In this document: positions 8,118 to 18,197 of the stretch, piece by piece
Numbering within the stretch: the stretch's first letter is position 1
How the letters are laid out: every line of letters starts with the position of its first letter
Assembly (NCBI GenBank): GCA_002270465.1
Contig: NQOF01000004.1
Span: 434,001-498,000 of the forward strand
Reading direction: 5' to 3'
DNA: 64,000 nt
From: Blautia hominis
GTDB lineage: Bacteria > Bacillota > Clostridia > Lachnospirales > Lachnospiraceae
Position numbers and translations under genes: made by a program
The notes under the pieces: model-generated
The model's database searches: none
What the model saw: the letters and a program-made list of their open reading frames with translations, nothing else
What the model was told of the DNA's origin: nothing

Positions 8118-10294
8118 TATGACAGATACTTTCTAAGGATATTATAAAGCTCACGCAGGTCAATGGGCTTTGCTATATGTCCGTTCATTCCGGCGTCAAG
8201 AGCACGCTGTTTGTCCTCCGTGAAGGCATCGGCTGTCATGGCGATGATGGGCAGCTGCCGAAGATCCGGTCTGTCAATGCTGCGTATTTTCCGGGAGGCC
8301 TCATATCCTCCCATAACGGGCATTCTGATATCCATCAGGACCAGGCTGTAATATCCGGGGGAGGAGGCGGTAACTTTCTCCAGGGCTTCCTGCCCGTTTA
8401 CTGCAGTGTCGATCCGGACATTTGTGACGGAAATAAGCTCTTTGGCAATTTCCAGATTCAGTTCATTGTCCTCCACCAAAAGGAGACGGCGGTTAGAATA
8501 ATCGGTATCGGTTCCCGCATCCCCCGCTTTGGAGGCATCCGGGAGGGTCTGCTGGGGATGTGGTGCGCCTTTTTTGAAGGGCAGCTCAATATAGAAGACA
8601 GTCCCCTCTCCTTCGGTACTTTCAACACGGATACTCCCCTGCATCATTTCTGTAATGTTTTTTGTGATCGCCATGCCGAGGCCCGTTCCCTCTGCGTGGG
8701 AGGCACGGGGGGAATCGGAACGCTCAAAGGGCTGGAAAAGCCGCTGCAGAAATTCCGGTGACATGCCTATGCCTGTGTCCCGGAAAGTAAAACGATACCG
8801 GGCCGTATCTTCTGAACCGGAAGGGATCTCCTGCACTTTCACGCAGATTTTGCCGCCCGGGTCTGTGAATTTTATGGAGTTTCCTACGATATTCAGAAAA
8901 AGCTGCTTGAAACGGAGGGGATCTCCTATCAGGTCTTCATGCTCCAGTTCTTCCATATCTACCGTAAAATCAAAATGACCGCTGATGATCTGCGGCTGTA
9001 TGATGCCCTCCAATGTATGAAACAGCTCTCTCAGGTTAAAGTTCTCACTGTTCAGCGTCAGCTTGCCGCTTTCGATCCTGGACATATCCAGCACATCGTT
9101 GATCAGGGAGAGCAGGTGTGCGGAGGCCGTGGAGATCTTATTCAGGCAGTCCTTTACTTTTTCCTTCCTGTCTATATGTGAGAGGGCGATTCCCGTCATT
9201 CCTATGATGGCATTCATAGGTGTACGGATATCGTGGGACATGTTGGAGAGAAAAATGGATTTTGCCCGGTTGGCCTGTCTGGCTTCCTCCAGAGCATCCG
9301 CCAGCTGCTTTTTGCTTATCTGTTCTTTGGCCAGGATCTCCCTGTTTTTCTTATCAATAATATGCTGTCTTCCCGTAAAATAAATAGTACAGAAACACAG
9401 CAGCAGGACAACAGTGACCAGCAGGGCCGCGATCATAAAGTTACGGAAAGAGCGGGTGGTGGTCTCCAGCACATTTGCAGGTACGGTGACCAGCAGGTAC
9501 CAGGAGCTTCTGCCCACAGGCATGTACACCAGATAGTTGCGTTTGCCCATCCAGGAAAAAATAAGGGAGCCGGACGCGGAGGCGGCCATATCATTTCTAA
9601 GCTGCTCATCCGGTTCCCGGCCGTACAGGTCAGAGTGTTCCAGGCTGTCCAGGTAATTGTTTGTGATCATCATGGAGTAGTCATAGTGGGGCTTGAGCAG
9701 GATATCGCCTTCTTTGTCAATGATGGTGGCATACCCCTCTTCTGTGTACACGTTCAGGGCCAGAAGGTATTCCAGCTCATCAAAGGCAGGTGTCACGAAA
9801 ATGCCCCCTATCTCAGCCGCATCCCAAATACTCTCCTCTAACGAGGCGTAATACAGCAGTTCATCTCCAACACCTAAATTGACAATGCTCATACTGTCAT
9901 TATCAATGTATCCCGCTTTTTCCTCCTGAAAGCTCAGGTCCTTCAGCGTCCCGGTCTCCCCTTCAATGGTGACATATCCGCCGTTTTTATCCATGATTCC
10001 GGCTGTGCGGTACTGCCAGATATCCTGCTTGTCTCTGAAAAAGTCCAGAATCTCCTCCCGGCTGTGGTATGCACCGCTGCGGGAAGCTTCCAGGCAGCTT
10101 TTCAAAACAGAGAAATATTTGCCGTTCATCTCATCGAAATGGGCATCCAGCTGGGTGCCGAACGCGGACAGGTTACTCAGATTGTCTTTCTGAACGCCCA
10201 GGCGTATCTGAGTAAAAAAATATACGGCTATGGTCATAACCAGGACAGCCGCCAGCGTTGTGCCGAAGATGAAGGTTTTTCGCTTCTTGTACAT
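8117..10294 (-). CDS. Hybrid sensor histidine kinase with C-terminal receiver
   Basis: A 725-residue membrane kinase. Helices lie at about 8-28 and 285-307 and enclose a 255-residue extracellular sensor of Cache type (inferred from length and layout). Next come a coiled linker, the HisKA phosphoacceptor (SHDIRTPMNAIIG, His354), the ATPase domain (GTGLGMAITKNI) and a receiver with VEDNELNLEIAKE and the phosphoacceptor Asp in LMDIRMPVMGG. No DNA-binding domain and no separate response regulator are adjacent, so the output partner is unknown. It reads away from the his operon and seems to be its own unit. Confidence 0.9.
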   Translation of the reverse strand: MYKKRKTFIFGTTLAAVLVMTIAVYFFTQIRLGVQKDNLSNLSAFGTQLDAHFDEMNGKYFSVLKSCLEASRSGAYHSREEILDFFRDKQDIWQYRTAGIMDKNGGYVTIEGETGTLKDLSFQEEKAGYIDNDSMSIVNLGVGDELLYYASLEESIWDAAEIGGIFVTPAFDELEYLLALNVYTEEGYATIIDKEGDILLKPHYDYSMMITNNYLDSLEHSDLYGREPDEQLRNDMAASASGSLIFSWMGKRNYLVYMPVGRSSWYLLVTVPANVLETTTRSFRNFMIAALLVTVVLLLCFCTIYFTGRQHIIDKKNREILAKEQISKKQLADALEEARQANRAKSIFLSNMSHDIRTPMNAIIGMTGIALSHIDRKEKVKDCLNKISTASAHLLSLINDVLDMSRIESGKLTLNSENFNLRELFHTLEGIIQPQIISGHFDFTVDMEELEHEDLIGDPLRFKQLFLNIVGNSIKFTDPGGKICVKVQEIPSGSEDTARYRFTFRDTGIGMSPEFLQRLFQPFERSDSPRASHAEGTGLGMAITKNITEMMQGSIRVESTEGEGTVFYIELPFKKGAPHPQQTLPDASKAGDAGTDTDYSNRRLLLVEDNELNLEIAKELISVTNVRIDTAVNGQEALEKVTASSPGYYSLVLMDIRMPVMGGYEASRKIRSIDRPDLRQLPIIAMTADAFTEDKQRALDAGMNGHIAKPIDLRELYNILRKYLS

Positions 10295-10435
10295 AGGCCC
10301 CCCATTGATTTTTAAGTGTGGTGTTACCGCAATATTCTGATGTGTTCAGTATACCATATGGGGGAGGCGGGAAGCAATGTCATAAGTGGCGGGGTGTATT
10401 TTTTATGAAACATGTATAATTTCGTGAAAACCGTG

Positions 10436-10464
10436 TTGACAACTTTATAGTCGCGTGATAATAT
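10436..10464 (+). promoter_or_regulatory. Promoter of the his operon
   Basis: TTGACA (10436-10441) and TAATAT (10459-10464) are separated by exactly 17 bp, 137 bp before the hisZ start. The leader has no run of His codons and no T-box features that I can see. Confidence 0.8.
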
Positions 10465-10600
10465 GGTAGCACGCTAAAGCGGACGGGACACAAAATATAT
10501 ATACTTATAAGGCAGAGCATAAATGGCATTTTACAGATTAAAGCGCAGCAAATGTGCAGCATACAGTATGAAAAATAACGCAGAAAGGCAGGGTCAGCAA

Positions 10601-11806
10601 ATGAGATATTATGATAAAGTAACACCGGACGGAACAAAAGATTTGCTGTTTGGAGAGTGCGACCAGCGTTCCCAGGTGACAAAAACCCTGAAGGACCTGT
10701 TTGGCGCCCAGGGGTATCGGCGGGTGATGACACCTGCATTGGAATTTTATGATGTGTTTGGAAAGGCGGCAAAATATCTGCCCAAGGAGACCATGTACAA
10801 ACTCACAGACCATAAAGGGAGACTTATGGTACTGCGCCCGGATTGTACGGTGCCTGCGGCCAGATTGGCGGCTACCCGGTTAAAAGGGATGCCGATGCCG
10901 CTCCGTTTATTTTACAACCAAAATATTTACCGCATGTTTCCGGAGCTGAAAGGAAAGAGCACCGAAATTAACCAGGTGGGCATTGAACTCATCGGCGGTG
11001 TACCGCTGAGAAGTGACCTGGAGGTGGTGGAGCTGGCATCCAGGAGCCTGGATGTCATAAGCGGGGGCAAATACCGCCTGGAGCTGTGCCACATCGGATA
11101 TTTCAAGGCGATCATGGACAGTCTGGATGTGGATGAGGATACAAAAGAGGATATACGTTTCCAGATCGAGCAGAAAAATTATGCCTCCCTCACCGATATG
11201 CTGGGTAAATACCAGGACAGCCGGGCAGCACAGGCGCTTTTGAAGCTGCCCAGACTCTTCGGCGGAGCAGAGGTCTTTGAAAAGGCGTATGAGCTTTTCG
11301 ATGAGAACGGCGCAAGAGAGAGCCTTGACTACCTGAAGGGTATTTATGAATATCTGCAGACCCTTGGGCTTGGGGATAAAGTGATCATTGACCTGGGCCT
11401 TGTGAATCTGGCAGAGTATTACACAGACCTTATTTTCCGGGGATATTTCCGGGGGATAGGGGAACAAGTCTTGTCAGGAGGCCGTTACGATACACTCCTA
11501 AACGAGTTTGGGGAGGACCACTGCTCTGTGGGCTTCTGCATCAATGTGGACCTGGCCAGCCAGAAGGTCCAGCCCATGCCGGAAGCCATACCGGAGATTC
11601 TGGTGTTTGCGCCGGATATGAAGTACTTATCAAAAGCAGTCCACCATCGCAGGACACTGGAGGACCAGGGCGTGCTGACGGAGAACTGTGTGTTTGATAC
11701 CATGGAAGAAGCATTTGATTATGCAAAAATGAGAGGGATACCGAAAGTACACCTGGTGGGAGAAGATATCACAGTTTGTTTGACCCGTACAACTCCCGGT
11801 AAATAA
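10601..11806 (+). CDS. hisZ: ATP phosphoribosyltransferase regulatory subunit
   Basis: A 401-residue HisRS paralog. The class II synthetase fold shows in PDGTKDLLFGE near the start, KGRLMVLRPDCTVPAARLAA, FYNQNIYRMFPELKGKSTEINQVGIELIG and the C-terminal GGRYDTLLNEFG. HisZ carries no synthetase activity in known cases and is the regulatory half of the first histidine enzyme when HisG is the short form, as it is here. The start MRYYDKVTPDG gives the usual family length; in-frame upstream codons lack a ribosome site. First gene of the his operon. Confidence 0.93.
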   Translation: MRYYDKVTPDGTKDLLFGECDQRSQVTKTLKDLFGAQGYRRVMTPALEFYDVFGKAAKYLPKETMYKLTDHKGRLMVLRPDCTVPAARLAATRLKGMPMPLRLFYNQNIYRMFPELKGKSTEINQVGIELIGGVPLRSDLEVVELASRSLDVISGGKYRLELCHIGYFKAIMDSLDVDEDTKEDIRFQIEQKNYASLTDMLGKYQDSRAAQALLKLPRLFGGAEVFEKAYELFDENGARESLDYLKGIYEYLQTLGLGDKVIIDLGLVNLAEYYTDLIFRGYFRGIGEQVLSGGRYDTLLNEFGEDHCSVGFCINVDLASQKVQPMPEAIPEILVFAPDMKYLSKAVHHRRTLEDQGVLTENCVFDTMEEAFDYAKMRGIPKVHLVGEDITVCLTRTTPGK

Positions 11807-11927
11807 CCTGATGTTTCGCTGGTCTGATCTTCCGACAGCACAGCAAACCCTCCGGTTATTTATCTTGAGTTATACTGAAAAAACTGATACGGCTGTAGGC
11901 CGGAATCTTTCACTGGGAGGCAGAATA

Positions 11928-12578
11928 ATGAAACCAATTAGAATCGCTCTTACAAAAGGGCGTTTGGAGAGTAAAACAATAGATATGCTGGAACGTCTTG
12001 GATATGATTGTACCAATGCGAGAAAAAAAGGCAGAAAACTGATCATGCCCATAGGAGACGGTGAGATTGAGGTAGTGCTTGCAAAAGCTGCCGATGTGGT
12101 CACCTATGTGGAGAGCGGCGTCTGTGACATGGGCGTTGTGGGAAAAGACACCATCATGGAAAAGGGCGGTACCTTTTATGAAGTGGCAGATCTGGGATTC
12201 GGAAAATGCAAATTTGCCCTTGCGGTGGTAAAAGGTAAGAATCTGTACGAGGGCTACCACAATCTGACCATTGCCAGTAAATATGTGAATGTGGCTAAGA
12301 ATTATTTTGAACAGAAGAGTATGGACGTAGATATTGTGAAGATTGAGGGCAGTGTGGAACTGGCACCTGTCCTGGGTCTTGCGGATGCCATTGTGGATAT
12401 TGTGGAGACAGGGACCACTCTGAAGGAAAATGGGCTGGTAGTGGCTGAGGATGTGTGTCCGGTGAGTGCCAGACTGATCGTGAACATTGCCAGCATGAAG
12501 CTCAGAAAAAAAGAGATTGAGAACTTAATAGACAAAATGGAAAACGATGTGCAGAAGCGCAGGGCAAAGGAGGCGTAG
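11928..12578 (+). CDS. hisG: ATP phosphoribosyltransferase catalytic subunit, short form
   Basis: A 216-residue HisG of the short type, which lacks the C-terminal His-binding ACT-like domain and needs HisZ. It condenses ATP with PRPP in the first committed step of histidine synthesis. Typical blocks are IALTKGRLESKTIDMLERLG at the start and ADAIVDIVETGTTLKENGL near the PRPP site. The start at 11928 follows GGGAGG; an in-frame ATG at 11811 is too early and has no ribosome site. A 121-bp gap separates it from hisZ, with no terminator visible. Confidence 0.95.
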   Translation: MKPIRIALTKGRLESKTIDMLERLGYDCTNARKKGRKLIMPIGDGEIEVVLAKAADVVTYVESGVCDMGVVGKDTIMEKGGTFYEVADLGFGKCKFALAVVKGKNLYEGYHNLTIASKYVNVAKNYFEQKSMDVDIVKIEGSVELAPVLGLADAIVDIVETGTTLKENGLVVAEDVCPVSARLIVNIASMKLRKKEIENLIDKMENDVQKRRAKEA

Positions 12579-12581
12579 GTC

Positions 12582-13634
12582 ATGGCGTATACAATCCCGG
12601 AGAAGTTAAAGAAACTGGAGATATATGAGCCGGTGACAGAGGCCTATGATATCCGCCTGGATGCCAATGAGAGTTTCCAGAACCTCCCGGATGATATCCG
12701 CAGGGATGTGCTGAAAGCTGTGGAACAGGTGGAATTCAACCGTTATCCGGATCCCTTTGCAGTAAAACTCTGTGAAAAATTCGGCCATTTCTTTCAGGTA
12801 AAGCCTGAACTGCTCACTGCGGGAAACGGTTCTGATGAATTGATCTCCCTTATTGTGCCTAATTTTCTGGAGAGCGGGGACACCATGCTGGTAGCCCTTC
12901 CTGATTTCTCCATGTACACCTTCTATGCGCAGATGAATCATATCCGTGTGGAGGCGCTGCAGAAAGCCGAAGATATGGTGACAAGCGCGGAGGATATATT
13001 AAAGCGGGCAGAGGAGAAAAATGCCAGGCTGCTTATTTTTTCCAACCCCTGCAATCCCACATCCCTGAAGCTTTCCAGGGATGATATTATAAAGATCATT
13101 GAAGGTACCGATGCCCTGGTGATCGTGGATGAAGCGTATATGGATTTTGCCGAAGGCTCTGTCCTGGATGTGATAGAGAAATACAACAACCTCATTGTGC
13201 TGAAAACATGTTCCAAGGCCCTGGGCCTGGCAGCCATCCGTCTGGGATTTGCCGCGGCGGGCAGAGAGCTGACAGATATCTTGCACGCATTAAAGTCCCC
13301 GTATAACGTGAACTCCCTGACACAGGCGGTAGGCTGTGCGATCCTGGACCATCCGGATTATATTAAGAACTGTATCCGTTCTATCCGGAAATCCAGAGAT
13401 GAACTGTATCAGGAGCTTTTGGAGCTGAAAGACAGAAAAGCGGATATCCTGAACTTATATCCAACTACCACAAACTTTATTTTCATGAAGGTAAAGGATG
13501 CGGCTTTGGTGTTTGAAGAGATGAAAAAGAAAAGCATTTCCATCCGGTACATGAACGGCTATCTGCGGGTGACAGCCGGCAGGAAAATGGAAAACGATGC
13601 GGTGATACGGGTGTTGGATGAACTGCTGCGTTGA
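12582..13634 (+). CDS. hisC: Histidinol-phosphate aminotransferase
   Basis: A 350-residue class I/II PLP aminotransferase that converts imidazole-acetol phosphate to histidinol phosphate. Visible features are RLDANESFQNLP near the start, ELLTAGNGSDELISL, IVDEAYMDFAEGS and the PLP lysine in KTCSKALGLAAIRLG. It begins three bases after hisG, with AAAGGAGG inside the hisG end. In many related operons hisD lies between hisG and hisC; here hisC follows hisG directly. Confidence 0.94.
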   Translation: MAYTIPEKLKKLEIYEPVTEAYDIRLDANESFQNLPDDIRRDVLKAVEQVEFNRYPDPFAVKLCEKFGHFFQVKPELLTAGNGSDELISLIVPNFLESGDTMLVALPDFSMYTFYAQMNHIRVEALQKAEDMVTSAEDILKRAEEKNARLLIFSNPCNPTSLKLSRDDIIKIIEGTDALVIVDEAYMDFAEGSVLDVIEKYNNLIVLKTCSKALGLAAIRLGFAAAGRELTDILHALKSPYNVNSLTQAVGCAILDHPDYIKNCIRSIRKSRDELYQELLELKDRKADILNLYPTTTNFIFMKVKDAALVFEEMKKKSISIRYMNGYLRVTAGRKMENDAVIRVLDELLR

Positions 13635-13731
13635 AAGAATGCGGTTTGAAGATTTTTGATTTTTTCCTGTTACGGTGAAAAGACTGAGCAGTTAAATGCA
13701 AATATAGAAAATGGGAAAGGAGGAAGCTGAT

Positions 13732-14313
13732 TTGAGGATCGGAGAGATAACAAGGACAACAAAGGAGACGAATATCAGGCTGAGATGGAATCTGGACGGC
13801 AGCGGCCGTTATATGGGAAGCTGCGGGGTGGGGTTTTTTGACCACATGATGCAGGCATTCTGTGTACACGGCGGGTTTGATATGGATTTGGATATGAAAG
13901 GTGACCTGGAGGTTGACTGCCATCACAGCATAGAAGATTTGGGCATTGTCATGGGGCAGGCGTTTTCAAAGGCTCTGGGTGACAAAGGCAGTATCCGGCG
14001 ATATGGAAGCTTCTATATTCCCATGGATGAAGCGCTGGGATTCTGTTCCTTAGATATCAGCGGGCGGCCTTATCTGGTATTCGACGCGGAGTTTGCCAAT
14101 CAGAGCGTGGGAACCCTGGACTGCTGTATGGTGAAAGAGTTTTTCCGGGCATTTGCATTTAATGGCGGAATCACCCTGCATCTGCGGTGTCCCTATGGGG
14201 AAAACGACCACCATAAGATTGAGGCCCTTTTTAAGGCGGCGGCACATGCCCTGAAAGAGGCTTTGGAACCAAATGGAGGAAAAATACTTTCGTCAAAGGG
14301 GATGCTGGCATGA
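13732..14313 (+). CDS. hisB: Imidazoleglycerol-phosphate dehydratase
   Basis: A 193-residue monofunctional dehydratase with the metal-binding His clusters: FFDHMMQAFCVHGGFD, DCHHSIEDLGI and DHHKIEALFKAAAHAL. The TTG at 13732 is chosen as start because AAAGGAGG lies the right distance upstream; the ATG at 13711 has no such site and would add seven residues. No phosphatase domain is fused. The stop overlaps the hisH start (ATGA). Confidence 0.93.
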   Translation: MRIGEITRTTKETNIRLRWNLDGSGRYMGSCGVGFFDHMMQAFCVHGGFDMDLDMKGDLEVDCHHSIEDLGIVMGQAFSKALGDKGSIRRYGSFYIPMDEALGFCSLDISGRPYLVFDAEFANQSVGTLDCCMVKEFFRAFAFNGGITLHLRCPYGENDHHKIEALFKAAAHALKEALEPNGGKILSSKGMLA

Positions 14314-14915
14314 TAGCGATCATTGATTACGGGGCGGGTAATCTTTTCAGTGTAAAGAATGCCCTTGATTTTTTAGAAGAGAAGAGTGTCATCACAGCAG
14401 ACTGTGAAGAGATTTGCTGTGCAGATGCCATGATACTGCCGGGAGTGGGGGCTTTTCCTGATGCCATGCGTATGCTCAAGGAGCAGGGGCTTGCTAAAGT
14501 CATAAAGGAGGAGGCACAGAAAAAGCCTCTTCTGGGCATATGTCTGGGGATGCAGATGCTTTTTGAAAAGAGTTATGAATTCGGGGAGACAGAAGGCCTC
14601 GGACTGATACCGGGCTGTGTGCAGCTTATTGACGGCAATGGCCTTAAGATCCCCCATATGGGATGGAATGACCTGACAGTTTTAAATCCCTGTGCCATGA
14701 CAGAGAATATGTCAAAGGATGCATATGTATATTTTGTCCATTCCTTCCGGGCAGAGACCGGGGAGGAGAATATTTCCTGTTATACGGTATATAACGAGCG
14801 GATCCCCGCTCTGGTACACCGGGGATATGTATACGGCGCCCAGTTCCATCCTGAGAAAAGCGGTGCTGTGGGGCTGGAACTTCTGAAAAATTTTGCAAGG
14901 CTGGTGAGAGAATGA
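14310..14915 (+). CDS. hisH: Imidazole glycerol phosphate synthase, glutaminase subunit
   Basis: A 201-residue class I glutamine amidotransferase. It has the oxyanion block MILPGVGAFPDAM, the nucleophile Cys in GICLGMQMLFE and the catalytic His/Glu in GAQFHPEKSG. It supplies ammonia to HisF to make IGP and AICAR. It overlaps hisB and hisA by 4 nt on either side, pointing to coupled translation. Confidence 0.95.
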   Translation: MIAIIDYGAGNLFSVKNALDFLEEKSVITADCEEICCADAMILPGVGAFPDAMRMLKEQGLAKVIKEEAQKKPLLGICLGMQMLFEKSYEFGETEGLGLIPGCVQLIDGNGLKIPHMGWNDLTVLNPCAMTENMSKDAYVYFVHSFRAETGEENISCYTVYNERIPALVHRGYVYGAQFHPEKSGAVGLELLKNFARLVRE

Positions 14916-15637
14916 TTATATTACCTGCAATTGATATAAAAGACAAAACGTGTGTGAGGCTGGTCAAAGGCGATTATGCAACCGCCCATCAGGTGGCGGA
15001 AAGTCCCTATAATACGGCAGCTTCCTTCTGGGCGGCAGGCGCTTCCTGGATACATATGGTGGACCTGGATGGTGCCAAAGACGGCAGGCCTGTAAACGAA
15101 GAGATTTTTGAGAGAGTGGCCAGAGAGTCCGGCCTTAAAGTGGAAGTGGGCGGGGGGATCCGCAGCATGGAAACCATAGAGCGGTTTCTGGAAAAAGGCA
15201 TTTCGAGAGTCATTTTGGGTTCCGTGGCGGTAAAAGATCCGTCTCTTGTAAAAGAGGCAGTCCGGGAATTCGGTGAGAAAATAGCTGTGGGCATAGACGC
15301 GAAAAACGGTATGGTGGCCACAGAGGGCTGGCTCAAAAAAAGTGATGTTACCTATTTGGATTTGGCACAGGCCATGGAAGAGGCCGGAGTCAGAACCATT
15401 ATCTATACAGACATTTCCAGGGACGGCACCCTTACGGGGGTCAATACGGAACAGCTGGGAAAGCTGAATGAAAGGGTATCCTGCAGGATCATTGCCAGCG
15501 GAGGAGTAAGCTCCATAAAGGATATTACGGACTGCAAAAAGCTTGATCTATACGGATGTATCTGCGGGAAAGCCGTTTACACAGGCGCTCTTGACCTGTG
15601 TGAGGCGGTAGAGAAAGCAGGTGAGCAGTCATGTTAG
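14912..15637 (+). CDS. hisA: ProFAR isomerase
   Basis: A 241-residue (beta/alpha)8 barrel with [18 protein letters not shown] at the start, [17 protein letters not shown] in the middle and [14 protein letters not shown] with IIASGGVSS near the C-terminus. It isomerises the aminoaldose ProFAR to the ketose PRFAR. It is placed between hisH and hisF with short overlaps on both sides. Confidence 0.95.
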   Translation: MIILPAIDIKDKTCVRLVKGDYATAHQVAESPYNTAASFWAAGASWIHMVDLDGAKDGRPVNEEIFERVARESGLKVEVGGGIRSMETIERFLEKGISRVILGSVAVKDPSLVKEAVREFGEKIAVGIDAKNGMVATEGWLKKSDVTYLDLAQAMEEAGVRTIIYTDISRDGTLTGVNTEQLGKLNERVSCRIIASGGVSSIKDITDCKKLDLYGCICGKAVYTGALDLCEAVEKAGEQSC

Positions 15638-16389
15638 CAAAGAGAATAATACCCTGCCTGGACGTAAGAGACGGCAAAGTGGTTAAGGGCGTGAATTTTG
15701 TGGGAATCAAAGAGGTGGGAGATCCGGTGGAATGCGCCATTATGTACGACAGGCAGGGAGCAGATGAAATCTGCTTTCTGGATATCACAGCAACCCATGA
15801 GGGAAGAGCGACTATGGCAGATGTGGTGTCCAGGACGGCAAAACATGTATTTGTACCTCTTACAGTAGGGGGAGGCATCCGTACAGTGGAGGATTTCCGG
15901 GAAATCCTCCGGGCCGGAGCCGACAAGGTTTCCGTCAATTCGGCAGCGGTGAAAAACCCTGAGCTTATCAGGGAGGCGGCAGCAGTATTCGGGAGCCAGT
16001 GTGTGGTGGTCGCCATTGATGCAAAGAGGGATGAGAAGGGCAGATTCAAAGTCGTGGTGAACGGCGGAAGGATTGATACAGGCCTGGATGCCATAGAATG
16101 GGCGCAGAAGTGCCAGCAGCTTGGGGCAGGTGAGATTCTGCTCACCTCCATGGATACAGACGGATGCCGTGACGGTTTCGATCTGGAGCTTACCAATGCG
16201 GTCTGTGACGTGGTATCCATACCGGTCATTGCCAGCGGCGGATGTGGTAAGCTGGAACATTTTTCAGAGGTTTTCAAGGAGAGTAAAGCGGATGCAGCGC
16301 TGGCAGCTTCCCTGTTTCATTTTCGGGAACTGACGGTGGAACAGGTAAAGGAACATCTGGAAGAAGAACGGATTCCGGTCAGGAGGTAG
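15631..16389 (+). CDS. hisF: Imidazole glycerol phosphate synthase, cyclase subunit
   Basis: A 252-residue barrel paralogous to HisA. It starts [19 protein letters not shown] and has [28 protein letters not shown], the catalytic [12 protein letters not shown] and [13 protein letters not shown]. The Asp residues in CLDV and MDTDG are the usual acid/base pair. It receives ammonia from HisH. The start overlaps the hisA end by 7 nt, with AGGTGAG upstream. Confidence 0.95.
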   Translation: MLAKRIIPCLDVRDGKVVKGVNFVGIKEVGDPVECAIMYDRQGADEICFLDITATHEGRATMADVVSRTAKHVFVPLTVGGGIRTVEDFREILRAGADKVSVNSAAVKNPELIREAAAVFGSQCVVVAIDAKRDEKGRFKVVVNGGRIDTGLDAIEWAQKCQQLGAGEILLTSMDTDGCRDGFDLELTNAVCDVVSIPVIASGGCGKLEHFSEVFKESKADAALAASLFHFRELTVEQVKEHLEEERIPVRR

Positions 16390-16392
16390 AGG

Positions 16393-16734
16393 ATGGATTT
16401 AGAATGTTATTTTGAAAAGAGCGATTTGATACCTGCCGTTGTACAGGAAGCGGGCACAGGGGAGGTGCTCATGCTGGCCTATATGAACCGGGAGAGTCTT
16501 CAGAAAACTTTTGAAACCGGATATACCTGGTTTTACAGCCGCTCCAGACAGGAGCTGTGGAACAAAGGCGCCACTTCCGGACATGTTCAGAAGGTGATTG
16601 ATATAAAAGCAGACTGTGATAATGATACCTTGCTCGTAACAGTAGTACAGACAGGCGCTGCCTGTCATACAGGGGCACATAGCTGCTTTTTTAAAGATAT
16701 ATGGAAAAAAGAAAAAGGAGGGCGGCCTTTATGA
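16393..16734 (+). CDS. hisI: Phosphoribosyl-AMP cyclohydrolase
   Basis: A 113-residue HisI with [34 protein letters not shown] and the metal ligands D-C-D in KADCDND plus [13 protein letters not shown]. It opens the purine ring of PR-AMP. AGGAGG precedes the ATG. The gene is separate from hisE but overlaps it by 4 nt. Confidence 0.95.
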   Translation: MDLECYFEKSDLIPAVVQEAGTGEVLMLAYMNRESLQKTFETGYTWFYSRSRQELWNKGATSGHVQKVIDIKADCDNDTLLVTVVQTGAACHTGAHSCFFKDIWKKEKGGRPL

Positions 16735-17057
16735 TGGATGTGATTAAGGGATTGTATGATGTGGCTTTGGAACGCAAGGCTGTAAAACAGGAAGGTTCTT
16801 ATACCTGCTATCTTTTTGAGCAGGGGCTTGATAAAATTTTGAAAAAGTGCGGTGAGGAGTGCAGCGAGGTGATCATTGCTGCAAAGAATGGGGAGAATGG
16901 GGATACAGCTAATGAGATCTGTGATCTTCTTTATCATTTGGTGGTTATGATGGTGGAGAGTGGGATTTCCATTGATGAAGTGGAAGGGATACTGGAAGAG
17001 AGACGGCAGAAGATTGGGAATCTTAAGAAGTTTCATGAAAGTGATCATGAGTCCTGA
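16731..17057 (+). CDS. hisE: Phosphoribosyl-ATP pyrophosphatase
   Basis: A 108-residue all-helical MazG-type pyrophosphatase with [17 protein letters not shown] and [14 protein letters not shown], the E-x-x-E and E-x-x-D metal motif. It removes pyrophosphate from PR-ATP. The start at 16731 is chosen because AAGGAGGGCGG precedes it; a frame-consistent ATG at 16701 lies inside hisI. It is the last gene of the operon and is followed by a terminator. Confidence 0.94.
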   Translation: MMDVIKGLYDVALERKAVKQEGSYTCYLFEQGLDKILKKCGEECSEVIIAAKNGENGDTANEICDLLYHLVVMMVESGISIDEVEGILEERRQKIGNLKKFHESDHES

Positions 17058-17100
17058 ATAGGTTGTGGATCTTGAATAGGTTGTGGATAAGAATGAACTG

Positions 17101-17160
17101 GGCGGCTGGTCCGGGAACTTTGCATGTTAGGTGCAAGGTGTCCGGGGCAGCCGCTTTTTA
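17101..17160 (+). terminator. Terminator of the his operon
   Basis: GCGGCTGG...CAGCCGC (arms near 17102-17109 and 17148-17154), with an inner GTCCGGG/TCCGGGG region, followed by TTTTTA. The rest of the gap up to 17333 shows nothing I can name. Confidence 0.75.
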
Positions 17161-17333
17161 TGGTGGAATAAATGATTGCGTTGCCCCGGAGCCCTTCCCT
17201 TTCCTTCGGCATATTCCTGGGTTTCGATGAGCCATAGGGATTATTTGGAAAATGTAAAACATTTAATAAACGTGGTAAAGCTATTGCTGCTGTTCACAGA
17301 GAATTCAGCAAAAAGTAATGCTGCATGCCTATT

Positions 17334-18197
17334 TTAAGTGGATGCGGCGGGGGAAGATGCAGTGTCCTGCCGGACGTTCTGGCGGTATTGGGTGGGGGAG
17401 AGACCCACGGAACGTTTGAAAGCCCTGGAAAAGTAGTATTCGTCTTTCATGCCCACATAGGAACAGATCTCACGGACGGTGTAGTCTGTACGCTCCAGTA
17501 GAAGTTTGGAGCGCTGGATGCGGACGTTCAGGAGATAGTTTTGGGCTGTGGTGCCTGTGAATCTGTGGAATATTTTGGAGAAATAGCTGCGTTCCAGACC
17601 TACGTGATCCACAATGTCCTGGACGGTGATGGGGTAAATGTAGTTGCATTTGATGTAGGATTTTGCTTTTCCAATGTGCTCAAATAGGATGGTCTGACTC
17701 TCTTTCTGGTAATTGCCGGAGAGACTGTAGGACTGGGCAATGTTGGAGAAGATGGTGTACATGAGGGACTGGATGGTGAAGTCGTTGCAGAAGCCTACGG
17801 AGGACAGGTGCTCCGCCAGGGTACGGATATGTTCATCTATGGAGTATTGGGGGTGAAGCTTGCGTACAGGGGAGCTGTGGGAAAACCCCAGTTGGTCTGT
17901 GAGGGTGTCGGCGTTTTCTCCGATAAAAGCAAGCCAGCAAAAATGCAGCGGGTCTTCCGGGGAGGTGTGGTAGCTGACAAGCTGAGACGGATATATGATA
18001 AAGAGTTCTCCCTGCCGAATGGGATAGGTGTGCCCCTCACAGATGTAGCTTCCCTGGCCCTGGGTAATGTAGTGTATTAGGTATTCGGAACGGGTGTGGG
18101 GCGGCATGCGGAAATCGGGTGCGCATTCTTCATATCCGCAGTATCTTAAATTTACATCTCTTTTTGTTTTCGATGCGTAATATTCCTCAATTTTCAT
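17334..18197 (-). CDS. AraC-family regulator of the alpha-galactoside operon
   Basis: A 287-residue MsmR/RafR-like regulator. The N-terminal cupin-type sugar sensor (APDFRMPPHTRSEYLIHYIT, residues 26-45) is followed by a C-terminal AraC double helix-turn-helix (VQDIVDHVGLERSYFSKIFH and YVGMKDEYYFSRAFKRSVGL). The start at 18197 follows AAGGGGG; an upstream in-frame codon at 18251 is unsupported. Divergent from the ABC transporter genes, it most likely activates them and melA when an alpha-galactoside is present. That role is inferred from position and family. Confidence 0.88.
   Translation of the reverse strand: MKIEEYYASKTKRDVNLRYCGYEECAPDFRMPPHTRSEYLIHYITQGQGSYICEGHTYPIRQGELFIIYPSQLVSYHTSPEDPLHFCWLAFIGENADTLTDQLGFSHSSPVRKLHPQYSIDEHIRTLAEHLSSVGFCNDFTIQSLMYTIFSNIAQSYSLSGNYQKESQTILFEHIGKAKSYIKCNYIYPITVQDIVDHVGLERSYFSKIFHRFTGTTAQNYLLNVRIQRSKLLLERTDYTVREICSYVGMKDEYYFSRAFKRSVGLSPTQYRQNVRQDTASSPAAST

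Noticed and set aside
10441-10600. T-box or His-leader attenuator before hisZ
   Set aside because: No His codon run, no T-box consensus and no terminator hairpin in the 130-nt leader.
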